Below, in pieces: positions 9,741 through 19,294 of a DNA stretch of 50,126 bases. Source of the stretch: Limobrevibacterium gyesilva (GTDB taxonomy: Bacteria > Pseudomonadota > Alphaproteobacteria > Acetobacterales > Acetobacteraceae); the NCBI RefSeq assembly GCF_025989185.1, contig NZ_JAPDNT010000031.1, forward strand, positions 1 to 50,126. The letters are read 5' to 3'. Below the pieces are notes generated by a model. It saw nothing but the letters and a program-made list of their open reading frames with translations. It was not told where the DNA came from and did no database searches. The translations under genes and the position numbers were made by a program. Position 1 is the first letter of the stretch. Each line of letters opens with the position of its first letter.

Positions 9741-10748
9741 ATGACCCTCGGGCGGCTGGCCCGCGGGGCCGGCTTCGCTCTCCTGGCGGTGGCCATCCTG
9801 CTGACCGGCGCCTGGTGTTCGCTCGCGCTCTGGTTCCAGTGCCCCGCCGGCGAAGCCCTGTGCGGCGCGCTGGCCGGGGCGGCCATGGTGCTGGCGCTCG
9901 CGACCGTCTTGTGCCTCGCCAGCTCCAGGCGATGGCTTGCCGTGGCGCTCTACGCCGCCGCGTTCGCTGGCGTGCTCGCGTGGTGGACGACGATCCGGCC
10001 GACCAACGACCGGGACTGGGCGCCCGATGTGGCCCGCGCCGTGACCGCGACCAGCGACGGCGACCGGCTGGTGGTGGACGGCGTGCGCAATTTCGCCTGG
10101 CGCAGCGATGCCGATTTCGATGCGCGCTGGGAGCGGCGGAGCTACAGCCTGTCGCGCCTCTCCGACGTGGATCTGGTGATGTCGTACTGGGCCGGCGAGG
10201 CGATCGCCCACACCATCGTCAGCTTCGGCTTCGACGACGCGACCAGGCTTGCGTTCTCGATCGAGATCCGCAAGCGGAAGGGCCAGGCCTTTTCCTCGCT
10301 TGCCGGTTTCTTCCGGCAGTACGAGCTGGCCATCGTCGCCGCCGACGAACGCGACGTGGTGCGGGTGCGCAGCAATGTCCGCGGCGAGGACGTGCGCGTC
10401 TACCGCCTGCGGATGACGCCGGCGAACGCGCGGGTGCTGCTGGCCGAATACGTGCGCGAGGCCAACGACCTCGCGCGCCGGCCGCGCTTCTACAACACGC
10501 TGACCACCAACTGCACCACCCTGGTGTTCGCCATGGTCCGGGCGATCCATCCCGGCCTGCCTCTGGATGCGCGCGTGCTGCTGTCCGGCTATCTGCCCGA
10601 CTACGCCTATGATCTCGGCGCCACCGACACGAGCATGCCGTTCGCACAGCTTCGCGCCGTCTCCAGGATCCGCGACAAGGCGGCGCGGGCCGATGCCGCC
10701 CCCGATTTCTCCGCGCGAATCCGCGAGGGCATCCCGGTGCCCCGCTGA
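9741..10748 (+). CDS. DUF4105 (Lnb N-terminal-like) membrane protein
   Basis: A 335-residue protein with three N-terminal membrane segments (about residues 8-30, 38-57 and 62-80). A soluble domain with the hallmarks of DUF4105 follows, a periplasmic domain related to the N-terminal part of Lnb-type proteins. The core motif is FYNTLTTNCTTLVF (C258), preceded by SFGFDDATRLAFSIEIRKRKG. The Asn-Cys-Thr core resembles a papain-like (NlpC-like) active-site context, so a hydrolase or transferase role has been suspected for such domains; I do not assign one. The ATG at 9741 follows the hydrolase stop by 7 bases, so translational coupling is likely. The gene converges on a cupin gene with only 5 bases between stops. 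Confidence 0.75.
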   Translation: MTLGRLARGAGFALLAVAILLTGAWCSLALWFQCPAGEALCGALAGAAMVLALATVLCLASSRRWLAVALYAAAFAGVLAWWTTIRPTNDRDWAPDVARAVTATSDGDRLVVDGVRNFAWRSDADFDARWERRSYSLSRLSDVDLVMSYWAGEAIAHTIVSFGFDDATRLAFSIEIRKRKGQAFSSLAGFFRQYELAIVAADERDVVRVRSNVRGEDVRVYRLRMTPANARVLLAEYVREANDLARRPRFYNTLTTNCTTLVFAMVRAIHPGLPLDARVLLSGYLPDYAYDLGATDTSMPFAQLRAVSRIRDKAARADAAPDFSARIREGIPVPR

Positions 10749-10753
10749 CGCCC

Positions 10754-11071
10754 TTACGGGAACGGAACAGCCTGCGGGCGCTTCACTTCGATCTCGACGA
10801 AGGCGATCGGATGGTCGGAGCCGTTCATCACGTCGTGCTGGATGCCCGAGGCGCGGCTATAGGCCTGGCCCGCGGTCAGATGCGTGTCGGTGACGGTGGT
10901 GCCGTCATGCAGGCGCAGGATGCCGTCGGTCAGCATGATGACGAAATAGGGCCAACCATGGGTGTGCCAGCCCGTCACCGCGCCGGGCGGGAAATCCCAT
11001 CGGGTGATCCGGAAATCGTCGTCGTCGCGCTGCGTGGTGGGCACGGCGGGGATGTCGCATTTGAAGGCCAT
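10754..11071 (-). CDS. Small cupin-domain protein
   Basis: A 105-residue single-domain cupin. Motif 1 is WHTHGWPYFVIMLTDG and motif 2 is GQAYSRASGIQHDVMNGSD, with His ligands H-x-H in motif 1 and a His in motif 2, as in metal-binding cupins. Small cupins act as dioxygenases, isomerases or ligand sensors; nothing here allows a choice. The ATG at 11071 has no strong ribosome site. It lies 131 bases downstream of the ABC-transporter binding-protein gene on the same strand, separated by a strong hairpin. It is therefore probably not the main distal gene of that operon, although read-through is possible. Confidence 0.8.
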   Translation of the reverse strand: MAFKCDIPAVPTTQRDDDDFRITRWDFPPGAVTGWHTHGWPYFVIMLTDGILRLHDGTTVTDTHLTAGQAYSRASGIQHDVMNGSDHPIAFVEIEVKRPQAVPFP

Positions 11072-11112
11072 GGGAACTCGCGCTCGGGAAGGGTGGCCCA
11101 GGGTATCAGCGC

Positions 11113-11139
11113 GCGCCCCCGGCGTCACCGGGGGCGCGG
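11113..11139 (-). terminator. GC-rich hairpin after ABC operon
   Basis: A perfect 11-bp stem (CGCGCCCCCGG with CCGGGGGCGCG) around a 5-base loop lies 64 bases after the binding-protein stop on the minus strand and before the cupin gene. No T-run follows, so it may need Rho or serve as an mRNA-stabilising structure. Confidence 0.55.
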
Positions 11140-11202
11140 GACCCGTTTCGGTCGCCGCAGCCCTGGCTGCAGACAGGCGTCGTCCGGCGCGACGACGCTG
11201 AT

Positions 11203-12246
11203 CTACTTCGCCGCCTTCGCCTGCGCGACCACCGCGGCGGCGTCGAAGCGGTTGATGTCGTCGATCAGGTCGTCGGTCACCAGGTCGGTGGCGTTGGCCT
11301 TTTCCTTCAGCAGGCCGTTGGCGAGCAGGAAGTCCAGATAGGCCTGGTAGTTCGGCACCGAGTTCTGGCCCCATTTCGACACGCCGCCGGCTTCCAGCCG
11401 CCAGTTGCGGGCGCGCGCTTCCAGCGTGTGCACGTCGTCGCGCAGCGCGGTCGCTTCGTCCTTGCCGGTGGCGCGGGTCTGGGGGAACACCTCCCACAGG
11501 ATGCGGATGGCGCTTTCGGGGTTGGCCAGGGCGTAGACCGTGCCCATGGCGTAGCCGCGGCCCAGCGCCACCGCTTCGGCGCGGTTGTTCTTCAGCCGCT
11601 CCTCCAGCGCCACGAACCCGTTGGAGGGGAAGCGGGAGATGGCGCTGCTGTCGAGATAGGTCAGCTTCACCCCGGCGTTCTCCACCAGCGCATACTGGGT
11701 GTCGAACTGGCTCAGCGCGTCCACCTGGCCCTGGCGCACCAGGGCCGCGGCCTGCGCGGCCTCGCCGGCGACCAGGATGCGAAGGTCGGTGTCGGGGTTG
11801 AGGCCCGCCGAGGTGGCGAGCGCGCGGGCGACGATGTAGCCCGCGGAGGCCATGGCGTTGACGCCGACGCGCTTGCCCTTGAGGTCCTGGAACGTCTTGA
11901 TCGGGCTGCCCTCGGGCACGGCGATGCCGTAGATGTAGCCCTGATAGGCGGTGTAGAAGTTGCGCGCGGCCACGCCTTGCGGGCGGATGATCGCCAGCGG
12001 CTCGATCGAGGGCAGCGCGTAGGGCAGCTCTTTCGTCGCCACCAGCTTCACGCAATCGGTGCTGCCGGGCAGCGGCGCCAGATCGACCTTGATGCCGTCC
12101 TTGGCGAACCAGCCGAGCTTGGTGGCAATGGCGAAGGGTGCCGCGGCGGAGCTGACCGTGCGCGCGCACCAGCCCACGCGGATCGGCGTTTGCGCGACGG
12201 CCGGCCAAGGCAGCGCCAGGGCGGCCAGGATCAGCAGTTTCTTCAC
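11203..12246 (-). CDS. ABC transporter substrate-binding protein (NMT1/SsuA-like)
   Basis: A 347-residue periplasmic binding protein. The N-terminus is a signal peptide (MKKLLILAALALPWPAVA, cleavage before Gln). The mature part has the fold markers of the NMT1/THI5-like and sulfonate/nitrate/taurine-binding family: IRVGWCAR, KLGWFAKDGIKVDLAPL, and the domain-hinge region FQDLKGKRVGVNAMASAG. These proteins deliver aromatic, sulfonate or pyrimidine-type compounds to an inner-membrane permease; the ligand is unknown here. It starts with a GTG that overlaps the permease stop codon (GTGA), so translation is coupled. Unusually it is the last gene of the set, after the ATPase and the permease. Confidence 0.9.
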   Translation of the reverse strand: MKKLLILAALALPWPAVAQTPIRVGWCARTVSSAAAPFAIATKLGWFAKDGIKVDLAPLPGSTDCVKLVATKELPYALPSIEPLAIIRPQGVAARNFYTAYQGYIYGIAVPEGSPIKTFQDLKGKRVGVNAMASAGYIVARALATSAGLNPDTDLRILVAGEAAQAAALVRQGQVDALSQFDTQYALVENAGVKLTYLDSSAISRFPSNGFVALEERLKNNRAEAVALGRGYAMGTVYALANPESAIRILWEVFPQTRATGKDEATALRDDVHTLEARARNWRLEAGGVSKWGQNSVPNYQAYLDFLLANGLLKEKANATDLVTDDLIDDINRFDAAAVVAQAKAAK

Positions 12247-13019
12247 GACGACTTTCTCCCCAGACGATTCGTGGTGGCGCCGGGGTCCCAGAACACCACC
12301 CGCCGGCGCACCACGGCGACGATGGTGTTCAGCCCCAGCCCGATCAGCGACAGGATGAACAGCACCGAGAACTGGCCGGCCACGTCCATGGAGAAGTTCA
12401 TGCTCTGGATCAGCATGCCCAGGCCGGATTGCGCGCCCACGAACTCGGCCACGATGGCGCCGATCAGGGCGAAGATCATGGCGATCTCCAGCCCGGCGAA
12501 GATGCTCGGCAGCGCGCCCGGCAGGCGCAGCATCCAGAAGATCTGCGCGGGCGTGGCCGCGAGCGAGCGCATCAGCGCCACCCGGTCCTCGTCGGCCGAG
12601 CGCAGGCCGACGATGGTGTTGATCATCAGCGGAAAGAAACAGACGAGACCGGCATTGATGACCTTCGAGGTCAGGTCAAGACCGAACCAGACAATGATCA
12701 GCGGCGCCAATGCCACTTTCGGCATGGCCTGGAACATGACGATGACAGGATAGAGGAAGTATTCGAAGCGCGCCGACGACGCCACCGCGGTGCCGAGCAG
12801 CAGGCCGGCGGCCGCCCCGAGCAGGAAGCCCAGCAGCGTCTCGACGATGGTGATCCAGACATGCTCGACATAGAGCCCGCTGGCGATGCCGCGATACAGG
12901 CCGGTGAACACGGCGGACGGCGGCGGCAGCAGGTAGATGGGCACGTGCAGCAGTCGCACCCCCGCCTCCCACACCGCCAGCAGGGCCGCCATCAGCAGCA
13001 GGCGCAGCAGCGCGTTCAT
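12243..13019 (-). CDS. ABC transporter permease (SsuC/TauC family)
   Basis: A 258-residue inner-membrane permease with six predicted helices. The cytoplasmic EAA loop, which docks the ATPase, is near residues 165-190 (LAATPAQIFWMLRLPGALPSIFAGLEIA, i.e. A-x6-FWMLRLPGALPSIF). The start ATG overlaps the ATPase stop (ATGA at 13019-13016) and its own stop overlaps the binding-protein GTG. The three genes are thus translated as one coupled unit. The family imports nitrate, sulfonates, taurine or thiamine precursors. Confidence 0.93.
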   Translation of the reverse strand: MNALLRLLLMAALLAVWEAGVRLLHVPIYLLPPPSAVFTGLYRGIASGLYVEHVWITIVETLLGFLLGAAAGLLLGTAVASSARFEYFLYPVIVMFQAMPKVALAPLIIVWFGLDLTSKVINAGLVCFFPLMINTIVGLRSADEDRVALMRSLAATPAQIFWMLRLPGALPSIFAGLEIAMIFALIGAIVAEFVGAQSGLGMLIQSMNFSMDVAGQFSVLFILSLIGLGLNTIVAVVRRRVVFWDPGATTNRLGRKSS

Positions 13020-13810
13020 TCCAGTCCCCCCACGGCGTTGAGGGATTGGCGGATGCGCTGCACATGCACGCCGAACGCCTCGGTGTTCATCACCGACAAC
13101 GGGCGCGGGCGCGGGAAATCGACGTTCAGCGTATCGACGATGCGGCCGGGGCGCGGCGACATCACCACCACGCGGTCGGCCAGGAACACCGCCTCGCCCA
13201 CCGAATGGGTCACGAACACCACGGTCTTGCGGCGGCTGGTGCCGCTGGCCATCCAGATGCGCTGCAACTCCAGGTTCATCGCCTCGCGCGTCATCGCATC
13301 GAGCGCGCCGAACGGCTCGTCCATCAGCAGCACGCTGGGGTCGTGGATCAGCGCGCGCACCAGAGCGGCGCGCTGCTGCATGCCGCCGGAGAGCTGGCGC
13401 GGCAACTGATGCTCGAAGCCGTCGAGGCCGACCAGCTTCAGCAGTTCCATGGCGGTGGCGCGCATCTTCTCGCGCCCCAGGCCCTGCACGTCCACCGGCA
13501 GCAGCGCGTTGTCGAGAATGCTGCGCCAGGGGAACAGAACCGGCGTCTGGAACACCACGCCGATGTCGCGCCGGGGCCCGTCGATGCGCCGGCCGGCCAG
13601 CGACGCCTCGCCCTCGCTGGGCGGCAGCAGGCCGGCGAGGATGCGCAGCAGGGTGGATTTTCCGCAGCCGGACGGCCCGACGATCGCGACCAGCTCGCCC
13701 TCCGCGATCGACAGGTCGATCGCCTCCAGGGCCGTCACTGCCGTGCCGTAACGCCTGGTGAGCCGTCGCACCGCGATCAGCTCACCCGCCGCCGTCGTCT
13801 GATCGTTCAC
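13016..13810 (-). CDS. ABC transporter ATP-binding protein (SsuB/TauB family)
   Basis: A 264-residue ATPase. It has Walker A GPSGCGKST, a Q-loop in VVFQTPVLFPW, the signature LSGGMQQRAALVRAL, Walker B VLLMDEPFGALD and the H-loop VFVTHSVGEA. It powers the permease encoded next. The start is a GTG at 13810; the upstream GAAGG is modest. It is the promoter-proximal gene of the three-gene operon. A 12-bp inverted repeat lies 34-78 bases upstream of the start. Confidence 0.94.
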   Translation of the reverse strand: MNDQTTAAGELIAVRRLTRRYGTAVTALEAIDLSIAEGELVAIVGPSGCGKSTLLRILAGLLPPSEGEASLAGRRIDGPRRDIGVVFQTPVLFPWRSILDNALLPVDVQGLGREKMRATAMELLKLVGLDGFEHQLPRQLSGGMQQRAALVRALIHDPSVLLMDEPFGALDAMTREAMNLELQRIWMASGTSRRKTVVFVTHSVGEAVFLADRVVVMSPRPGRIVDTLNVDFPRPRPLSVMNTEAFGVHVQRIRQSLNAVGGLE

Positions 13811-13843
13811 GCCGCCTTCGTCTCCACGATGGCGGTCAAGCTA

Positions 13844-13888
13844 GTTACGGCTCCGCAATCCCGCAAGGCGAAATTCCGGAGCCGTAAC
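13844..13888. promoter_or_regulatory. 12-bp inverted repeat between RTX gene end and ABC operon start
   Basis: GTTACGGCTCCG at 13844-13855 and CGGAGCCGTAAC at 13877-13888 are perfect reverse complements with 21 bases between. It sits 23 bases beyond the RTX-gene stop and 34 bases before the ATPase start, all on the minus strand. It could terminate the former or regulate the latter; the sequence alone does not decide. Confidence 0.5.
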
Positions 13889-13910
13889 GCCCGCTCAGCG
13901 CAAGCCAGGG

Positions 13911-15359
<1,449 letters not shown>

Positions 15360-15703
15360 GATTCCAGATCCCGATCACTAATAGATTTGCAGTGGGCCAA
15401 CACCTATTCGATGCCCGACATGGACAACAAGAAATATCCGGCTACGTTCCGCGCATTGTGAACAGCATTAAGATTTTTTGTGTCGAGTTATTATCGCATT
15501 AAACGATCACAGAAATGTAACGCTGCCAATCATTTGGGCGTAAATGCCGATCAACTTCACGAGAATTGCGTGAAATCGTACAGTTTCGTGCGGCGGCGGG
15601 ATTGACCTCGATCAATGCGCGCGCCTTGCCCCGGTGGCATCTTCCCGCCACCGGCGGCGCACGGCCGCCCGGTGCTTTCCCGACCCGAACACAGGAGGAT
15701 CGC
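15360..15703. other. AT-rich divergent intergenic region, RTX gene / Hsp20
   Basis: These 344 bases separate the divergent RTX-like and Hsp20 genes. Bases 15370-15600 are markedly AT-richer than the genes. The stretch holds a Crp/Fnr-type dyad (15601-15616) and an 8-bp-stem hairpin (CCGGTGGC/GCCACCGG, 15631-15654) in the presumed Hsp20 leader. No credible ORF was seen. Confidence 0.6.
15601..15616 (+). promoter_or_regulatory. Candidate Crp/Fnr (FixK/Anr)-type box
   Basis: ATTGACCTCGATCAAT is a near-palindrome matching TTGAC-N4-ATCAA, very close to the TTGAT-N4-ATCAA consensus for Fnr/FixK regulators. Its centre lies about 95 bases before the Hsp20 start. An activator at -41 would put the transcript start near 15650, leaving a ~54-base leader. 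Confidence 0.5.
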
Positions 15704-16228
15704 ATGGATATGAGGGATCTCATCCCCTGGGCTCGTTCACGCGCGATGACGCGCGCCGGCGAGGCGGACCCCTTCAGTGCGTTGCAGCGGGAGATGAGTC
15801 GCATGATCGAAGACGTCTGGCGCGGCTTCGGGGCGCCTGCCGCCGGCGCGTGGCCCAGCCTGGCCGCCCTGCCCGGCGCCGCCCTGCTGCAAGGCGCCGC
15901 CTGGCCCAGCCTCGACGTCAGCGAGACCGACTCGGCCTATGTCATCAACGCCGAAGTGCCGGGCATGGATGAAAAAGACATCGAGCTGTCGCTCACCGAC
16001 GACATGCTGACGATCAAGGGCGAGAAGAAAAGCGAGACCAAGGACGAGGCCAAGCGCCTCAGCGAGCGCTTCTACGGCCGCTTCGAGCGCCGCATCCCCT
16101 TGGGCAGCGACATCGACCGCGACAAGGTGACGGCGGAGTTCAAGAACGGCGTGCTGAGCATCACGCTGCCGAAGAACCCGACGGCGGCGGCCCAGGCGCG
16201 CCGCATCAGCATCAGCAAGTCTGCCTGA
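15704..16228 (+). CDS. Hsp20-family small heat-shock protein
   Basis: A 174-residue cytosolic holdase chaperone. A variable N-terminal arm (residues 1-65) precedes the alpha-crystallin domain (about 66-160). The domain shows WPSLDVSETDSAYVINAEVPGMDEKDIELS (start WPSLDVSE), LTIKGEK, RFYGRFERRIPLG and the C-terminal beta strand FKNGVLSITLPK. The ISISKS tail resembles the I-x-I anchoring motif used for oligomer assembly. The ATG at 15704 has AGGAGG five bases upstream, so longer upstream frames are not the start. The lone upstream dyad suggests control by oxygen or redox state through a Crp/Fnr protein; a hairpin in the leader might add temperature control. A terminator hairpin follows. Confidence 0.95.
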   Translation: MDMRDLIPWARSRAMTRAGEADPFSALQREMSRMIEDVWRGFGAPAAGAWPSLAALPGAALLQGAAWPSLDVSETDSAYVINAEVPGMDEKDIELSLTDDMLTIKGEKKSETKDEAKRLSERFYGRFERRIPLGSDIDRDKVTAEFKNGVLSITLPKNPTAAAQARRISISKSA

Positions 16229-16243
16229 TAGCGGACCAGCTTT

Positions 16244-16274
16244 GCCCGGCCCAGCCGGTTTCGCCGGGCCGGGC
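16244..16274 (+). terminator. Terminator hairpin after Hsp20
   Basis: GCCCGGCCCAGC pairs with GCCGGGCCGGGC (12 bp, one mismatch) 15 bases after the Hsp20 stop, with CTTTCG after the stem. It is a GC-rich, weakly T-tailed terminator candidate. Confidence 0.6.
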
Positions 16275-16347
16275 AGCTTTCGTCAGTCCTCGCGCGCCTG
16301 CTTCATTTACCCGGTCATGCCGACTGGGGTATCGAGAGGCACAGCGC

Positions 16348-18174
16348 GTGGAGGGCTCGGCACTGGCGGCAACGAACGAGAGGATGACAGGCGTGCGCGG
16401 CTTCGGGCCGCGCCTGCGGGCGCTGATTGTGCCCGGTTTCGGCCGGCTGTGGGCCGGCTCTGTCGCCGTGCCGCTGGCCTGCCTCGCGGCGGCCGGCTGG
16501 TGGTACTGGGTGGATGTCACCCGCTCGCAGGTGGGCGAGGCCCAGCGCACCGTCGACATGGTGCAGGAACAGACCATGCGTGCGCTGGAGACGCAGGAAG
16601 CCGCGTTGCAGGCGCTGCAGGCCTATGTGCACGACATGAGCTGGCAGCAGATCCGCGACTCCGCCGCGCGCGATTTCGCCCGCCGCCTGGTGGCGGCCAC
16701 GCCGTCGGTGGCCAATGCCGGCATCATCGACCCCGAGGGCCATGTCGCGGTCAGCAGCGAGCCCGTGCTGCCGCCGCCGGGCCTGTCGTTTGCCGACCGC
16801 GACTATGTGCGCGCCTTCCCCGTCGGCACCGAGCGGCGCGCGACCTTTGTCGGCGAGGTGATCGCCAGCCGCATCGACGGGCGCGTCCAGGTGCACCTCT
16901 CGCGGCCGCGGCTGGGGCCGGAGAACAGCCCCGACGGCGGCGTCATCACCTCGGCCTTCACGCCGGAGCAGTTCGAGCGCTTCTTCAGTGCGGTTGCGGA
17001 AACCGACAGCACCGGGTTCAAGCTGGTGCGCAGCGACGGCATGGTGCTGGCCTGCTATCCCGACGCCGTCACCACCACCGGCAACCACCTGTCGCCCGAC
17101 GACCCGGTGCTGGCCGCCGTGCGCGGCCTCGGCCCGGGGGAGACGCGGGTGCTGCGCAGCGGCTCGCTGCTCAGCGGGCTGCAGCTGACGGTGCTGCGCC
17201 AGGTCGGCGACTACGGGCTGTTCGTCATCCACAGCACCGACCCGCTGGTGGTGCGCACCAACTGGCTGCACCAGATGACGCCCGCGGCCCTCGGCGCCAT
17301 GGCCGCCATGCTGCTGCTGCTGACGCTGACCGCGCGGGCGCAGCACCGCACCCGCCAGGAACGCGCCGACCTGCTGTCGCGCACCACCACCGCCGAGGAG
17401 GGCCGGGCGCTGGCGCAGGAGCGGGCGGACCTGGAGGCGCAGCTGCGCCAGACCGAGAAGGTCGCCGCCCTCGGCCAGCTCGCCGCCGGCGTGGCGCATG
17501 ATTTCAACAATCTGCTGCAGACCCTGCTGCTGCATGCCGAGATGCTGCAGCAGCGCCCGGAGAACCCGCCGCATGTGCGCAGCAGCGCCGCGGTGATGGT
17601 GAAGGCCTGCCTGCGCGGCACCGACCTCACCCGCCGCATGCTCGACCACGCGCGCCGCGACGAGCCCGCTTCCGGCGAGATCAACATCGAAGCGGCGCTG
17701 CACAGCGTGCAGGTGCTGGTGGGCCGTTCGCTGGGCGGCCGCCACCGGCTGGTCGTCTCCGCCGCCGGCGCCTTGCCGCGCGTGCAAGGCAGCCCGGCCG
17801 AGCTGGAATCGGTGCTGATCAACCTCGTCGTCAACGCCCGCGACGCCATGGCGGCGGGCGGCGACATCGCGCTGGAGGCCAGCACGGAACAGGTGGACGG
17901 GGACCCGCTGTCCGAGATCCAGCCCGGCCGCTATCTGCGCCTGTCCGTGCGCGACACCGGCCACGGCATGGACGAGGCCACGCTGGCGCGCGCCGGCGAG
18001 GCATTCTTCACCACCAAGGAACGCGGCAAGGGCACCGGCCTCGGCCTGTCCATGGCCCGCGGCTTCGCCGAGCGCGCCGGCGGCACGCTCACGCTGGTCA
18101 GCCAGCCGGGCATCGGCACGACGGTGACGCTGTTGCTGCCAGTGAGCGCGGAGGCGAGATCGGGGGTTTCGTAG
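16348..18174 (+). CDS. Membrane sensor histidine kinase
   Basis: A 608-residue inner-membrane kinase. TM1 is near residues 35-58 and TM2 near 310-332. Between them a ~250-residue periplasmic domain with the size and pattern of a double Cache sensor (IDPEGHVAVSS, FADRDYVRAF, NHLSPDDP). A short coiled coil leads to the H-box LAAGVAHDFNNLLQ (H384), of the AHDFNN class. The HATPase domain has N-box NLVVNARDAMA (~492), G1 DTGHGMD, an F-box FFTTKE and G2 GTGLGLS. It should autophosphorylate on a periplasmic cue and pass the phosphate to a response regulator, but no receiver gene is adjacent, so it is an orphan here. The start is the GTG at 16348, placed by GAGAGG 8 bases upstream; ATG 16384 is an alternative. 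Confidence 0.92.
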   Translation: MEGSALAATNERMTGVRGFGPRLRALIVPGFGRLWAGSVAVPLACLAAAGWWYWVDVTRSQVGEAQRTVDMVQEQTMRALETQEAALQALQAYVHDMSWQQIRDSAARDFARRLVAATPSVANAGIIDPEGHVAVSSEPVLPPPGLSFADRDYVRAFPVGTERRATFVGEVIASRIDGRVQVHLSRPRLGPENSPDGGVITSAFTPEQFERFFSAVAETDSTGFKLVRSDGMVLACYPDAVTTTGNHLSPDDPVLAAVRGLGPGETRVLRSGSLLSGLQLTVLRQVGDYGLFVIHSTDPLVVRTNWLHQMTPAALGAMAAMLLLLTLTARAQHRTRQERADLLSRTTTAEEGRALAQERADLEAQLRQTEKVAALGQLAAGVAHDFNNLLQTLLLHAEMLQQRPENPPHVRSSAAVMVKACLRGTDLTRRMLDHARRDEPASGEINIEAALHSVQVLVGRSLGGRHRLVVSAAGALPRVQGSPAELESVLINLVVNARDAMAAGGDIALEASTEQVDGDPLSEIQPGRYLRLSVRDTGHGMDEATLARAGEAFFTTKERGKGTGLGLSMARGFAERAGGTLTLVSQPGIGTTVTLLLPVSAEARSGVS

Positions 18175-18290
18175 GCGGCGCCCTGACCCCAAGCTTGTGT
18201 TGACCGCCTGACCCTGCCCTGCTCTGTTTGCATGCGGGCCGTGATCCCGATCCAGAACCGGTCCGGTCCTCAGGCCGCGGGAAGCCGGGC

Positions 18291-18737
18291 ATGGCACTGA
18301 CGCGATCGACACGGCAGCGAGGCGCTGGACGCTGGCTTGGCATGCTGGCATGCGTGGCGCTGCTGCTGTTCTGCCTCCCGGCCGCCCACGCCGCTGGGCC
18401 CGACGTCCCCCCGAACCCCATCGTCAATGCGGCGCCCGCGCCGGAAGAGCTGGGGCGCGGGCAGGACTGGCTGACGGCGGTGGAGAAGAATCTCGCCATC
18501 GCGGTCCTGGCCTTCGGCGTCCTCGTGATGCTGATCCAGTTCGTGACGCTGCGGACCATCGTCGCGAGCAATCCCGAACTGGTGATCCGGTCCTACGCGG
18601 TGACGCTGATCGTGGTGTGCACGCTGTTCCTCGTCAGCGCCGGACTCTCGGTCAATCAGATCGGTCCGGGCATCGGATTGTTCGGCACGATCGCCGGCTA
18701 TCTGCTCGGCAGCGCCGGGAAGCCGCGCGGAGACTAG
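18291..18737 (+). CDS. Small exported membrane protein, unknown function
   Basis: A 148-residue protein not recognised as a family. A signal peptide with a basic start and hydrophobic core (LGMLACVALLLFCLPAAHA) is followed by a Pro-rich segment. Two membrane helices come next (AIAVLAFGVLVMLIQFVT and SYAVTLIVVCTLFLVSAGL) and then a short hydrophobic Gly-rich end. The ATG at 18291 is chosen because residues upstream of it lack coding character, although the ribosome site is weak. It stands 48 bases before a lipoprotein-like gene on the same strand. The pair may form an envelope unit downstream of the histidine kinase. Confidence 0.6.
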   Translation: MALTRSTRQRGAGRWLGMLACVALLLFCLPAAHAAGPDVPPNPIVNAAPAPEELGRGQDWLTAVEKNLAIAVLAFGVLVMLIQFVTLRTIVASNPELVIRSYAVTLIVVCTLFLVSAGLSVNQIGPGIGLFGTIAGYLLGSAGKPRGD

Positions 18738-18784
18738 CACATGATCCAGAGCATGGTCGGTGCCGATATGCGAAGGGACACACA

Positions 18785-19222
18785 ATGAAGACGAGCGCCG
18801 CGCTGGCCGCCGTTCTGGCCCTGCTGCTGGACGGTTGCGCCCCGAAGCCCGCCGCGACGACGGCCCCTGCCCCGACCGCGGCGCCCACCGCCGGCGCCAG
18901 CGCGGAAGCGGGGGACGGCTCGGCGGCCTCGGTGCTGGAGCACATCCTCGATCGCACGGTCGTCATCATCAACAACACCCCGTCGACGCTTTACTTCAGC
19001 GTGAAGCTGCCGAACGAGGACGCCTGGAACCAGTATCCGGCCAGCCCCAACAATTCACAGGGGATCTACTGCCCGACCTGCGACGAAGACAGCGACTTCA
19101 AGTTCTACATGGCCACGACAACGGCCCCCATCAGCCGCACGCTGAAGGCGAACTATCGCTACATGATCGTCGCCGGCCCTTCGAACAACTGGGAGGTGGT
19201 GCAGGGCCCGGCGCTGCATTAG
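18785..19222 (+). CDS. Small predicted lipoprotein, unknown function
   Basis: A 145-residue protein with a hydrophobic N-terminus ending LLLDGC, an atypical lipobox because of the Asp. A Pro/Ala/Thr-rich linker follows. A ~95-residue domain beginning RTVVIINNTPSTLYFSVK contains a CPTC motif and ends in NYRYMIVAGPSNNWEVVQGP. The start ATG has GAAGGGAC upstream. The domain resembles small beta-sandwich envelope proteins, but I recognise no family. The CxxC pair could form a disulfide or bind metal. Confidence 0.65.
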   Translation: MKTSAALAAVLALLLDGCAPKPAATTAPAPTAAPTAGASAEAGDGSAASVLEHILDRTVVIINNTPSTLYFSVKLPNEDAWNQYPASPNNSQGIYCPTCDEDSDFKFYMATTTAPISRTLKANYRYMIVAGPSNNWEVVQGPALH

Positions 19223-19294
19223 GCAGCGCGCCCGGCGCATGCGACGGCAGGGCCGGGGGTTTCCCCTCCGGCCCGTTTCAGCCGCCGCTGCCGG

